From Streptomyces sp. HUAS CB01 (GTDB taxonomy: Bacteria > Actinomycetota > Actinomycetes > Streptomycetales > Streptomycetaceae), in contig NZ_CP129137.1 of the NCBI RefSeq assembly GCF_030406905.1, positions 806,001 through 870,000 of the forward strand: a stretch of 64,000 nucleotides of DNA, read 5' to 3'. This document shows, in pieces, positions 27,619 to 35,468 of this stretch. A model generated the notes under the pieces. The model had not been told where the DNA came from and ran no database searches. It worked only from the letters and a program-made list of their open reading frames with translations. A program made the position numbers and the translations under genes. Each line of letters opens with the position of its first letter. Position 1 is the stretch's first letter.

Positions 27619-29022
27619 ATGACCTTCACCCTGCCCGCGCCGCTGGGCGCCCCGGCCGAGGACCACCGTGTCCCACCGGCCGCCGGGCCGCGGCCGGAAG
27701 CACCCGACATGATCACCTTCGCCGGGCACGCCGCCGCCCGGCTGCGCCGGACCGACGCCGTCCTGTACGACCTGCTGAACGAGGAGGCGGCCCGTCAGAA
27801 CAACACCCTGATGATGGTCGCCGCCTCGAGCGTCGCCGACCCGTCCGTGCTGGCCTGCGGCGGAAGCACGCTCGGAAACCTCACCGCCGAGGGCTACCCG
27901 GGCGGGCGCTACCACGCCGGCTGCTCGGTCGCCGACGAGATCGAGCGGCTGGCGATCGAGCGGGCCCGTGCGGCGTTCTCGGCCCAGGACGCCGTCGTCC
28001 AGCCGCACTCGGGGTCGTCCGCGAACCTGGCCGTGCTCACCGCCCTGCTCGCGCCCGGCGACACCCTGCTCGGCCTGGACCTCGACTGCGGGGGTCATCT
28101 CACCCACGGATCGCCCGCCTCCGTCAGCGGCCGCTACTACAGGGCGGTGGGTTACCGGCTCACCCCCGAAGGGCTGCTGGACTACGACCGGATCCGCGAC
28201 CTGGCCCTGGCCCACCGGCCCAAGCTGATCGTCTGCGGTGCGAGCGCCTACCCGCGCACCATCGACTTCGCCCGGTTCCGGGAGATCGCCGACGAGACGA
28301 ACGCCTACCTGCTCGCCGACATCTCGCACATCGCGGGCCTCGTCGCCGCCGGACTGCACCCCAGCCCCATCGACCACGCCCACATCACCACCACGAGCAC
28401 CTACAAGCAGCTGTACGGACCGCGCGGCGGGCTGATCCTGCTCGGCCGCGACGCCCGCAGCTCCGGGCCCGAACGCGGGACCCTCGCCTCGACCATGCGC
28501 CGCGCCGTGTTCCCTTTCACGCAGGGCACCCCGGACCTCGCGTCCGTCGCGGCCAAGGCCCGGGCCCTGGGCTTCGTGGCGGGGCCCGGGTTCGCCGAGC
28601 TGGCCAAGCGGCTGGCGGACGGCGCCCAGGCGATCGCCGAGCGGCTGTCCGAGCGGGGTATGCGCCTGGTCACCGGTGGCACGGACACCCACATGGTGCT
28701 CATCGACCTGCGGCCGGCCGGCCTGACCGGGGACATCGCCGAGGAGGCCCTGGAGTCCTGCGGCGTCATCGTCAACCGCAACCGGGTGCCCGGTGACACC
28801 ACCCCCGTGCGGACCACCGCCGGGCTGCGGCTGGGCAGCAACACCCTGGCGGCACGCGGTATGGACCGCAACGCGGCCGCCGAGTGCGCCGACCTGGTCG
28901 CGGACGTCCTCGACGCGCTGCGGGCCGGCTCGGGAGTGCTCCCGGCGGAGGTGCGCGCGACGGCGCGGGCCCGGGTCGACGCGCTGTGCGCCCGCCACCC
29001 GCTGCCGGGGTACGGGTCGTGA
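27619..29022 (+). CDS. SHMT-like PLP enzyme, probable alpha-methylserine synthase (FmoH-like)
   Basis: A 467-aa fold-type I PLP enzyme of the serine hydroxymethyltransferase family: NLTAEGYPGGRYHAGC (88-102), LLADISHIAGLVAAG (231-245) and PLP Lys263 in TSTYKQLYGPRGG. Several catalytic positions differ from housekeeping SHMT. The LIASEN motif is replaced by VAASSV (Glu to Ser70), the THK before the PLP lysine is TYK, and RYYGGC is RYHAGC. This suggests a changed substrate. In the fmo pathway, as I recall, the SHMT homologue FmoH adds a hydroxymethyl group to alanine to give alpha-methylserine. The gene sits 31 bases after the Cy-A-PCP gene with its own GAGGGG site. Confidence 0.88.
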   Translation: MTFTLPAPLGAPAEDHRVPPAAGPRPEAPDMITFAGHAAARLRRTDAVLYDLLNEEAARQNNTLMMVAASSVADPSVLACGGSTLGNLTAEGYPGGRYHAGCSVADEIERLAIERARAAFSAQDAVVQPHSGSSANLAVLTALLAPGDTLLGLDLDCGGHLTHGSPASVSGRYYRAVGYRLTPEGLLDYDRIRDLALAHRPKLIVCGASAYPRTIDFARFREIADETNAYLLADISHIAGLVAAGLHPSPIDHAHITTTSTYKQLYGPRGGLILLGRDARSSGPERGTLASTMRRAVFPFTQGTPDLASVAAKARALGFVAGPGFAELAKRLADGAQAIAERLSERGMRLVTGGTDTHMVLIDLRPAGLTGDIAEEALESCGVIVNRNRVPGDTTPVRTTAGLRLGSNTLAARGMDRNAAAECADLVADVLDALRAGSGVLPAEVRATARARVDALCARHPLPGYGS

Positions 29023-29705
29023 CGTTCAGCGGTTTCCCGCCCTCGGCACCGCGCCTGTACGAGGAACTCGCCGCCGGGAACTCCAAGGAGTCGTGGCGCC
29101 TGCGTCATCGCGCGGTGTACGAGAGCGACGTCCGGGCACCCATGGAGGAGCTGGCCGGCGAACTGTCGGCGCACTTCGCCGAGTACGCGGGCGGGGTGCG
29201 CCTGCTGGGCCCGGTCCGGGACACCCGGATGTCCCACGACAAGTCCCCGTACAAGACGTACCAGGGCGCGTACCTGGACGTGCTGCCCGCGCTGGGCTTC
29301 TGGGTGCACCTGGACCGGGAGGGGCTGTACGCCTCCGGGCGCTGGTACCCGTACGGGGGCGCCGAGGTCGTCCGCTACCGCGCCGCCGTCGAGGAGGAGG
29401 ACGGCGGCGCGGAGCTGGCCGGGATCACCGCCCGGCTGACCGGCCTGGGTTTCACGATCGGCGGTGACCGGCTCGCGACCCGCCCGCGGGGAGTGCCGGC
29501 CGGCCACCCCCGGCTGGAACTGCTGCGGCACCGCAAGATCGACGCCGGACGGCGGCTCGGGCCGGGACCCGCTCTCGGGTCGGCCGCCGCCGGCGCCTTC
29601 GTCCGGGAGACCTGGGAACTGGTGCGGCCGCTGCTGGACTGGGCCGCGGCCCGCGGGCTGACACCGCGACCGCGAGGCGACCGAGGAGCTGACACACCGT
29701 CATGA
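29019..29705 (+). CDS. DUF2461 (TIGR02453) family protein
   Basis: A 228-aa protein: FSGFPPSAPRLYEELAAGNSKESW near the start, then RDTRMSHDKSPYKTYQGAYL and GFWVHLDREGLYASGRWY, the pattern of the DUF2461 family. No catalytic function is known. GTG at 29019 overlaps the SHMT stop as GTGA and its stop overlaps the next gene as ATGA, so it is translated with the PLP enzymes. Its role in the cluster is unexplained; it may be a passenger of the operon. Confidence 0.83.
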   Translation: MTFSGFPPSAPRLYEELAAGNSKESWRLRHRAVYESDVRAPMEELAGELSAHFAEYAGGVRLLGPVRDTRMSHDKSPYKTYQGAYLDVLPALGFWVHLDREGLYASGRWYPYGGAEVVRYRAAVEEEDGGAELAGITARLTGLGFTIGGDRLATRPRGVPAGHPRLELLRHRKIDAGRRLGPGPALGSAAAGAFVRETWELVRPLLDWAAARGLTPRPRGDRGADTPS

Positions 29706-30793
29706 CCGTGGAGACCGTGGATCTGCGCAGCGACACCGTGACCCGTCCGACGCCCGCGATGCGCCGTGCGATGGCCGTCGCCGAGGTCGGGGACGATCTG
29801 TTCGGGGAGGACCCCACCGTCCGTGCGCTGGAGGACCGGCTGGCCGGCGTGTTCGGCTTCGGCGGCGCGCTGTTCGTCCCATCGGGTGTGATGGCCAATC
29901 AGATCGCCCTGCGTCTGCTCGTGGCCCCGGGCCAGGAGGTCGTCTGCGACGCCGGCGCCCACATCCTGGCCCACGAGGAGGGCTCGCCCGCCCGGTACGG
30001 CGGGATCCAGACGCGCACCGTCACCGGTGAGCGGGGCCTGCTCGGGGTGGAGGCGCTGGAGAGCGTCCTGCGACCGGGCAACGCCTACACCGTCGGCACC
30101 CGCGCGGTGGCGCTCGAGCAGACCCACACCCGCGCGGGCGGCACCGTGTACCCCCTGGAGACCCTGCGCGCGATCCGGCGGCTGACCGAGCGCGCCGGGA
30201 TCTCCGTGCACCTCGACGGGGCCCGGATCTGGAACGCGCACACCGCGACCGGCACGCCGCTGCGGGAGTACGGTGCCCCGGTGGCCGACACTCTGTCGGT
30301 GTGCCTGTCGAAGGGCCTGGGCGCCCCGGTCGGTTCGGTGCTCCTCACGGCCGCCGAACGCCTTCCCAGGGCACGGTCGTTGCGGCACGGTCTGGGAGGC
30401 GGCATGCGGCAGTCGGGGATCCTGGCGGCCGCCGGCCTGCACGCGCTGGACCACCACCTGGAGCGCATGGCCGAGGACCACGCCCACGCGGCCCTGCTCG
30501 CCGCGGGGCTGCGGGACGCCGGATGCGCCGTGCGGCCGCAGGAGACCAATGTCGTCCTCGTCGACACCCCCGACGCCGAGGAGGTCGTGGCCGGTGCGGC
30601 CCGGGACGGGGTCCTGGTGACCGCGCCCGGTCCACGAGTGGTCCGGCTCGTCACACATCTGGGTGTCGGACGACAGGCGTGCCGTCGTGCCGCGGGGGTC
30701 CTGGCGGCCCTCATGGGCGAGGGTCGCCGGACGAGGGGCGGTCCCGCGGCCGCGGGACACGCGCAGCAATGGAAAGAGAGCGAAGAAGCCTGA
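29702..30793 (+). CDS. Threonine-aldolase-family PLP enzyme
   Basis: A 363-aa L-threonine aldolase-like enzyme (beta-hydroxy-alpha-amino acid to aldehyde plus glycine). Motifs: VDLRSDTVTRPTPAM (6-20), GDDLFGEDPTV (30-40), LDGARIWNA (171-179) and PLP Lys204 in LSKGLGAPVGS. In this cluster a retro-aldol split of beta-hydroxytryptophan to an indole-3-carbaldehyde is a sensible role, with the aldehyde dehydrogenase at 54419-55993 completing the oxidation. Alternatively it could build a beta-hydroxy amino acid in the other direction. Coupled to neighbours by 4-base and 1-base overlaps. Confidence 0.9.
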   Translation: MTVETVDLRSDTVTRPTPAMRRAMAVAEVGDDLFGEDPTVRALEDRLAGVFGFGGALFVPSGVMANQIALRLLVAPGQEVVCDAGAHILAHEEGSPARYGGIQTRTVTGERGLLGVEALESVLRPGNAYTVGTRAVALEQTHTRAGGTVYPLETLRAIRRLTERAGISVHLDGARIWNAHTATGTPLREYGAPVADTLSVCLSKGLGAPVGSVLLTAAERLPRARSLRHGLGGGMRQSGILAAAGLHALDHHLERMAEDHAHAALLAAGLRDAGCAVRPQETNVVLVDTPDAEEVVAGAARDGVLVTAPGPRVVRLVTHLGVGRQACRRAAGVLAALMGEGRRTRGGPAAAGHAQQWKESEEA

Positions 30794-31374
30794 TGAGTTG
30801 GGAAGTTCTGCCGGCGACCGCCGAACGATGGGACGACGCGCGTGCGGTCCTGCAGCCGCGCAAGAGCGCGCACACCTGCTGGTGCATGGCCTGGCGGCTG
30901 ACCACCGGCGACTACGGACGGATGACCGCGGACGAGCGGGGCGCGCACCTGCGCTCCCTCGTCGAGGCGGGCAACCCGGCGCCCGGGGTGCTCGGCTATC
31001 TCGACGGGGAGGTGGCCGGCTGGTGCAACGTGGCACCGCGCAAGCATCTGGACCGGCTCACCTCGTCGAAGACGATCACCCCGGTCGACGACCTGCCGGT
31101 GTGGTCCGTGACGTGCTTCGTGGTGCGCAAGGAGTTCCGCGGCAAGGGCGTCGCGTCCGGTCTGCTGGAGGGAGCGGTGGAGCACGCCCGGGCCAACGGC
31201 GCACCCGCGGTGGAGGGTTACCCCGTGGACCCCGAGGGCGGACGGGTGAACCCGACGCTCGCGTACGTCGGCACGATGGAGATGTTCGAGCGGTCGGGCT
31301 TCCGCCGGGTCCGCAGGACCGAGGCCAAGAGCGACAAGCGCTACCGCTGGGTGATGCGGCGCGACCTGGACTGA
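30793..31374 (+). CDS. GNAT-family N-acetyltransferase
   Basis: A 193-aa GNAT fold protein: SVTCFVVRKEFRGKGVASGLLEGAVEHAR (about 100-128) is the acetyl-CoA-binding V/I-x-x-x-x-R-G-x-G motif; GTMEMFERSGFRRVRR is the C-terminal motif. CWCMAWRLTTGDYG near the N-terminus marks the subfamily common in actinobacteria. The ATG overlaps the aldolase stop (TGATG). It could modify the product or an intermediate, or give self-resistance; nothing in the sequence decides. Confidence 0.85.
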   Translation: MSWEVLPATAERWDDARAVLQPRKSAHTCWCMAWRLTTGDYGRMTADERGAHLRSLVEAGNPAPGVLGYLDGEVAGWCNVAPRKHLDRLTSSKTITPVDDLPVWSVTCFVVRKEFRGKGVASGLLEGAVEHARANGAPAVEGYPVDPEGGRVNPTLAYVGTMEMFERSGFRRVRRTEAKSDKRYRWVMRRDLD

Positions 31375-31440
31375 GCGTCCCGGAGCCGGGTCCGCCGCGC
31401 GGCGCACCCGAGCGCAGGGAGCGGTTCGGCCAGGACGGTC

Positions 31441-31479
31441 CGGAGAAGGGGCTCCCGCACTGCGGGAGCCCCTTCTCCG
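31441..31479. terminator. Bidirectional terminator, 19-bp perfect stem
   Basis: CGGAGAAGGGGCTCCCGCA and its exact complement are separated by one base, between the convergent five-gene plus operon (ending 31374) and the minus-strand acyl-CoA dehydrogenase pair (ending 31490). Confidence 0.9.
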
Positions 31480-31489
31480 TCGCTCCGGT

Positions 31490-32623
31490 TCAGGCGGTGT
31501 GCGCGGCGATGTCCCACAGCTGGGTGGGGCGTCCGCAGCGCAGCGCCTCCCAGGCGGCCCGCCGGTAGCACCCGGCCACGAGGCCGTCCCTGACCAGCCC
31601 GGAGGCGCCGTGCAGATGGACCGCGTCGCGGGTGACGTCCAGCGCGGTCTCCGCGGTCAGGGCGATCAGCCCTGCGGCGTCCCCGGGGACGAGCCGGTTC
31701 TCGTCGAGGTCCTTGGCGGCGTCGCCGACCGCCCAGCGCACCGCGTCGAGACGGGCCAGCAGACCGGCGACCCTCAGCCGCGGCCCCTGGTGCTTCACCA
31801 GTGCCTGGCCGAACTGCCGGCGGCTCCTGATGCGGGAGACGACGGCCGTCAGCGCGGCGGCGGTGATGCCGGCGAGCAGCGACGCCTGGTGGACCGCGGC
31901 TCGCAGACCCGCCCGGGCCAGGGCCTGTTCGGCCGCGAGCCCCCGCAGGACCACGGACGCCGCGGGAATCCGGGCTCCGTCGAGGACGGCTCCGGAGACC
32001 GCGCCGCCGCCGTGGTCGCGCAGCGCACGCAGCTCGACCCCGGGGGCCGGCAGGTCCACGAGGGCGACGCAGGGCCCGTCGGGCCCGGAGGCCAGGACGA
32101 GCAGCGAGCCCGGCTCCACACCCGCGGCGAAGGGCCCTCCCGAGCCGGTCAGCACCACCCCGCCGTCGTCACCGTCGGGCTTCCAGGTGACGCCGGGCGG
32201 TACGGCACCGCGCGGGTCGGGCAGCCGGCCCGGCACGGCGACGGGGTGCGAACCGTCCCGTACCCGGTCGAGCAGGCCGTCGAGGCCCTCCGGGGCGAGC
32301 GGGCCGAGTCCGGACAGCAGGTCCAGCGCGAGGAACGTGTCTGTGAGCGGAACGGACTGCATCGCGTTGCCGCCCTCCTCGCAGACCATGGCGATGACGG
32401 CCTGACCGAGGTCGAGGCCGTCCATGCCGATGGGCAGGGCGAACTCCCAGGCGCCCACGCCCGTCAGGGCCTCCCACGCGCTGACGGGAGTGGAGGCGTC
32501 GATCTCCAGGCCCTGACGGACGGTGAGCCGGAGCTGCCGGAAGAGGGAGTCCTCGTCCTCGCGCTCCCGCCACCGCTCCACCGGTGGCCTGCCGTCCGCC
32601 GTCCGTTGTGCTGCGCTTGTCAA
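31490..32623 (-). CDS. Acyl-CoA dehydrogenase-like flavoprotein, second of a pair
   Basis: A 377-aa acyl-CoA dehydrogenase homologue: N-terminal helical domain, a middle beta domain with DHGGGAVSGAVLDGARIP, and the C-terminal FAD-binding helices (RIRSRRQFGQALVKHQGPR; HLHGASGLVRDGLVAGCYR). The middle domain is short and diverged and the usual catalytic Glu is not obvious, as in the non-catalytic partner of heterodimeric dehydrogenases. TTG at 32623 has GGAGG seven bases before it and overlaps the upstream stop (TTGA), so the pair is translated together. Confidence 0.85.
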   Translation of the reverse strand: MTSAAQRTADGRPPVERWREREDEDSLFRQLRLTVRQGLEIDASTPVSAWEALTGVGAWEFALPIGMDGLDLGQAVIAMVCEEGGNAMQSVPLTDTFLALDLLSGLGPLAPEGLDGLLDRVRDGSHPVAVPGRLPDPRGAVPPGVTWKPDGDDGGVVLTGSGGPFAAGVEPGSLLVLASGPDGPCVALVDLPAPGVELRALRDHGGGAVSGAVLDGARIPAASVVLRGLAAEQALARAGLRAAVHQASLLAGITAAALTAVVSRIRSRRQFGQALVKHQGPRLRVAGLLARLDAVRWAVGDAAKDLDENRLVPGDAAGLIALTAETALDVTRDAVHLHGASGLVRDGLVAGCYRRAAWEALRCGRPTQLWDIAAHTA

Positions 32624-33810
32624 GGCCGTACCTCCGCCCCTGAGTCGAGACGCAGCCGGGCCAGCGTCTCGAGCATCATCTCGGCGGTGCCGCCCGATAT
32701 CCGCATCCCGGGGGCTTCCCGCAGCGCCGAGTCCAATGGATGTGCCACCCCGTCGGTACCGGGGTCGTCGAGGGTCATGCTGTGGTCGCCGTCCAGTTCG
32801 GCGGCCCACCAGGCGACCTCCGCGGCGAGTTCGGTGGTGTACCACTTGGCCGCCGCCGCCTCGTCCTCGTTGAGCTCGCCGCGGTCCAGCCGGGTCAGCA
32901 CGCGCCGTACGAGCGTGCCCGCGGCCAGGAGGCGGGCGTTGAGCTTGGCGAGGCCGATCTGGTCGTGCTGGCCCGACTGGAGCCGGTCGGTGTGGGCTTC
33001 GAGCCGCTCCACGGCGGCGCGGTACCAACGCAGCGCCTTGACGTAGTAGTCGAGTCCGGTGCGTTCGAAGGCGAGCGTCTTGACGACGATCGCCCAGCCC
33101 TGGCCGGGCTCGCCGACCACGTCGCCGGCGGCGACGGCCACTCCGTCCAGGGTGACCTCGTGGAAGGCGTCGTCCCCGATGCCGGGGACGGCGGTGATCG
33201 TCACGCCCTGCTGGGCCAGGGGCACCAGGAAGAGGGTGAAGGCGTCGTTCTCGGCGCGCGCGAGGCACAGTCCGTAGTCGGCGAGGCCGGCGAACAGCGA
33301 GTGGACCTTGGTGCCGTAGAGCTTGTAGCCGCCGTTGCCGTCGGCAACGGCACGGGTGGACAGGATGTTCAGGTCGGAGCCTGCCTGCGGTTCGCTGAAG
33401 AGCACGCAGCCGAAGGCGGTGCCGGCGGCGAAGCCCGGCAGGTGACGGGCTTTCATGGCGTCGCTCGCGACGTTGAGGAGGGTTGATCCGACGATCTGGA
33501 CGGTCAGGGTGTGCAGCAGGTCGGGCACGTCGTGCATCGCCAGTTCCTCGACGAGCACGGCGGCGGCGACCTGGCTGACTCCGCGGCCGCCGTACTCCTC
33601 GGGCCACTGCGGGGCGAGCAGTCCCGCGTCGCCGAGGGCCCGGTGCACGGGACGCGGGTCCCTGCTGCGCCGGGCGGCGGCGACGGGCGCGGACACCAGG
33701 ACGTCATGGATCTCCTCGCGGAGGGCTCGCATGGGCGTGCGGGGCGCACCCTCACCGGAGCGGACGAGGCCGCAGTCGGCGGGTGCCCGGTAGAACTCGG
33801 TGGTGAGCAA
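32620..33810 (-). CDS. Acyl-CoA dehydrogenase-like flavoprotein, first of a pair
   Basis: A 396-aa acyl-CoA dehydrogenase homologue. LAPQWPEEYGGRGVSQVA (about 65-82), the FAD-contacting FSEPQAGSDLNIL (about 138-150) and the C-terminal RISGGTAEMMLETLARLRL near 372 are typical. It would introduce a double bond alpha-beta to a thioester or a carrier-bound acyl group. With its overlapping partner it probably forms a heteromer. The substrate could be a PCP-bound residue of the peptide. TTG start preceded by GGGAG. Confidence 0.88.
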   Translation of the reverse strand: MLTTEFYRAPADCGLVRSGEGAPRTPMRALREEIHDVLVSAPVAAARRSRDPRPVHRALGDAGLLAPQWPEEYGGRGVSQVAAAVLVEELAMHDVPDLLHTLTVQIVGSTLLNVASDAMKARHLPGFAAGTAFGCVLFSEPQAGSDLNILSTRAVADGNGGYKLYGTKVHSLFAGLADYGLCLARAENDAFTLFLVPLAQQGVTITAVPGIGDDAFHEVTLDGVAVAAGDVVGEPGQGWAIVVKTLAFERTGLDYYVKALRWYRAAVERLEAHTDRLQSGQHDQIGLAKLNARLLAAGTLVRRVLTRLDRGELNEDEAAAAKWYTTELAAEVAWWAAELDGDHSMTLDDPGTDGVAHPLDSALREAPGMRISGGTAEMMLETLARLRLDSGAEVRP

Positions 33811-34036
33811 CGGTTACTCCCAGGGGCTGAGCGGTCTTGGAGAGGTCGGGGCGGGTCGATGAGCGGGTCGAGGGCCGAGCCCTGCGAGGCGGCGGTGGGG
33901 TCCCCCCGGGCCCCTCGGGGCCGAGGAGAGAGCGCTGGGGCCCCTCCCCCGCCCGGAGGGCTGTGGGGAGGCGCTGCGCGCGACGAGGACGGCGCCGCCG
34001 GGCGAGAGTCGTCGGCACGCGACGCCGCCACGATCT

Positions 34037-34054
34037 CCCCGAGACCGCTCGGGG
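34037..34054 (-). terminator. Hairpin after the free condensation-domain gene
   Basis: CCCCGAG-ACCG-CTCGGGG, directly past the stop at 34062. The remaining 33811-34036 holds no gene; the following dehydrogenase pair may be transcribed from a promoter there or by read-through. Confidence 0.5.
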
Positions 34055-34061
34055 CCCGTCG

Positions 34062-35468
34062 TCAGAGGGTGGTCCCGGGGGACGCGGCGGCACGGGCGAG
34101 GACGTCCTCGACTCCGCCGAGCAGCGCGGTCACGTCCTCGGGACCGGCGGCCCTGCGGTTGAACTCGGCCGTTCCGCCGATCTCGCCGTCGCGTTCGACC
34201 AGGCCGACGCAGGCCAGGGTGGCGGCGGGGTCGGTGCTGTACAGCTCCAGGTGGTGGGCGGGCGGTCCGGGAAGCTGGCCCACCTCGATGCCGGGCAGGC
34301 CGAGGGGGACGGCGGGGTAGTTGTGGAGGGCGAACAGGACGCTGTACGGCTGGGTCCCGCCGGTGAAGAGCTCGTCCGCGGGGAGCCGTTGGTGGCTCAG
34401 CCCGTCGGCGACCGCCCTGCGGGTGCGGTGCAGCAGCTCCACGAAGGAGGGGCGGCCGGACAGGTCGATCCTGACCGGCACGACGGTGGTGAACTGTCCG
34501 ACGGCCCCTTCGAGAGGTCCGGCGAAGCGGCCGGCGGCCGGAGTGCCAACGACGGCCTCGGTGGTGCCGTCCCGGCGGGCCAGGACGACCGCCAGGGCCG
34601 CGACGAGCGTCATGAAGGGGGTGGCACCCTCCGCGGCGCCGAGGGCCAGCCCGGCTTCGAGCGGGCTGCCCGGCCCGCGGTCGATGCGTACCGGGACGTG
34701 GCCCCGCTCGAAGCCGGCGGGTGCCCGCGGCGCCGGCGGGATCCCGGCGAACGCACGGCGCCGCTCGGCCAGTTCGGCGGCGCCGTCCGGGGAGGCGAGC
34801 CAGCGCCGCTGCCAGTCGGCGTGATCGGGGAGCTGCAGCTCCGGCGGGGCGAGGCTCTCGGGGCCCTCCCGGTAGCCGGTGGCGAGGTCGTTCAGGAACA
34901 CCCCCGACGACCAGCCGTCGAACACGCCCAGGTGCGACGCGAGGACGAGGACGTGGTCGTCCGGGCCGAGCGTGAGCAGCCGGAAGGCGCTGGTGCGGCC
35001 GCTCTCCAGGGACAGCGGTGTCGCGGCGCTCTCGGCGAGCTGGGCACGTACGGCGTCCCGCCGCGCCGCGGGCGTGCGGTGCGTCAGGTCCGTGCGGGTC
35101 AGCCGCAGGCACGGCTCCTCGGCCACCGTCAGCAGCGGTCGGCCGCCGTCCTCGGGCTCCGTGATCCGGCAGCGCAGGGCCTCGTGGCGGGCCAGTACGC
35201 CGGTGAGCGCCCCACGCAGCCGCCCCGTGTCGAGTCGTCCGGTGAGCCGCACGGCGTGCGAGCCGGTGCCGCTGCCGCCCGCGGTGCCCAGACGTTCGCG
35301 GCGCAGGAGCCGCGCCTGGAGTGCGGTGGCCGGGACCGGCCCCGCGCCGGAGCGCGGGGCGGGTCGGGCGGGGACGGGGGTCCGGGCGGCGAGCAGCATC
35401 CGGGCGAGCTCCCGCTTGGCCTCCGGCAGGGCGGCGAGGGCCCGGTCGACCCCGGTGCCGGCGGTCAT
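34062..35468 (-). CDS. Free-standing condensation-domain protein with altered catalytic motif
   Basis: A 468-aa single condensation (C) domain. A short N-terminal segment (ALAALPEAKRELARMLLAAR) resembles the docking helices of the neighbouring NRPS. VLARHEALRCRI (91-102) and the HHxxxDG region are present, but the latter reads H179-L180-GVF-D184-G185: the second, catalytic His is Leu (codon CTG). The rest is typical (VGQFTTVVPVRIDL; LPADELF). So it may be inactive for amide formation, structural, or use another chemistry such as ester formation. Its ATG overlaps the stop of the C-A-PCP gene by four bases. Confidence 0.87.
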   Translation of the reverse strand: MTAGTGVDRALAALPEAKRELARMLLAARTPVPARPAPRSGAGPVPATALQARLLRRERLGTAGGSGTGSHAVRLTGRLDTGRLRGALTGVLARHEALRCRITEPEDGGRPLLTVAEEPCLRLTRTDLTHRTPAARRDAVRAQLAESAATPLSLESGRTSAFRLLTLGPDDHVLVLASHLGVFDGWSSGVFLNDLATGYREGPESLAPPELQLPDHADWQRRWLASPDGAAELAERRRAFAGIPPAPRAPAGFERGHVPVRIDRGPGSPLEAGLALGAAEGATPFMTLVAALAVVLARRDGTTEAVVGTPAAGRFAGPLEGAVGQFTTVVPVRIDLSGRPSFVELLHRTRRAVADGLSHQRLPADELFTGGTQPYSVLFALHNYPAVPLGLPGIEVGQLPGPPAHHLELYSTDPAATLACVGLVERDGEIGGTAEFNRRAAGPEDVTALLGGVEDVLARAAASPGTTL

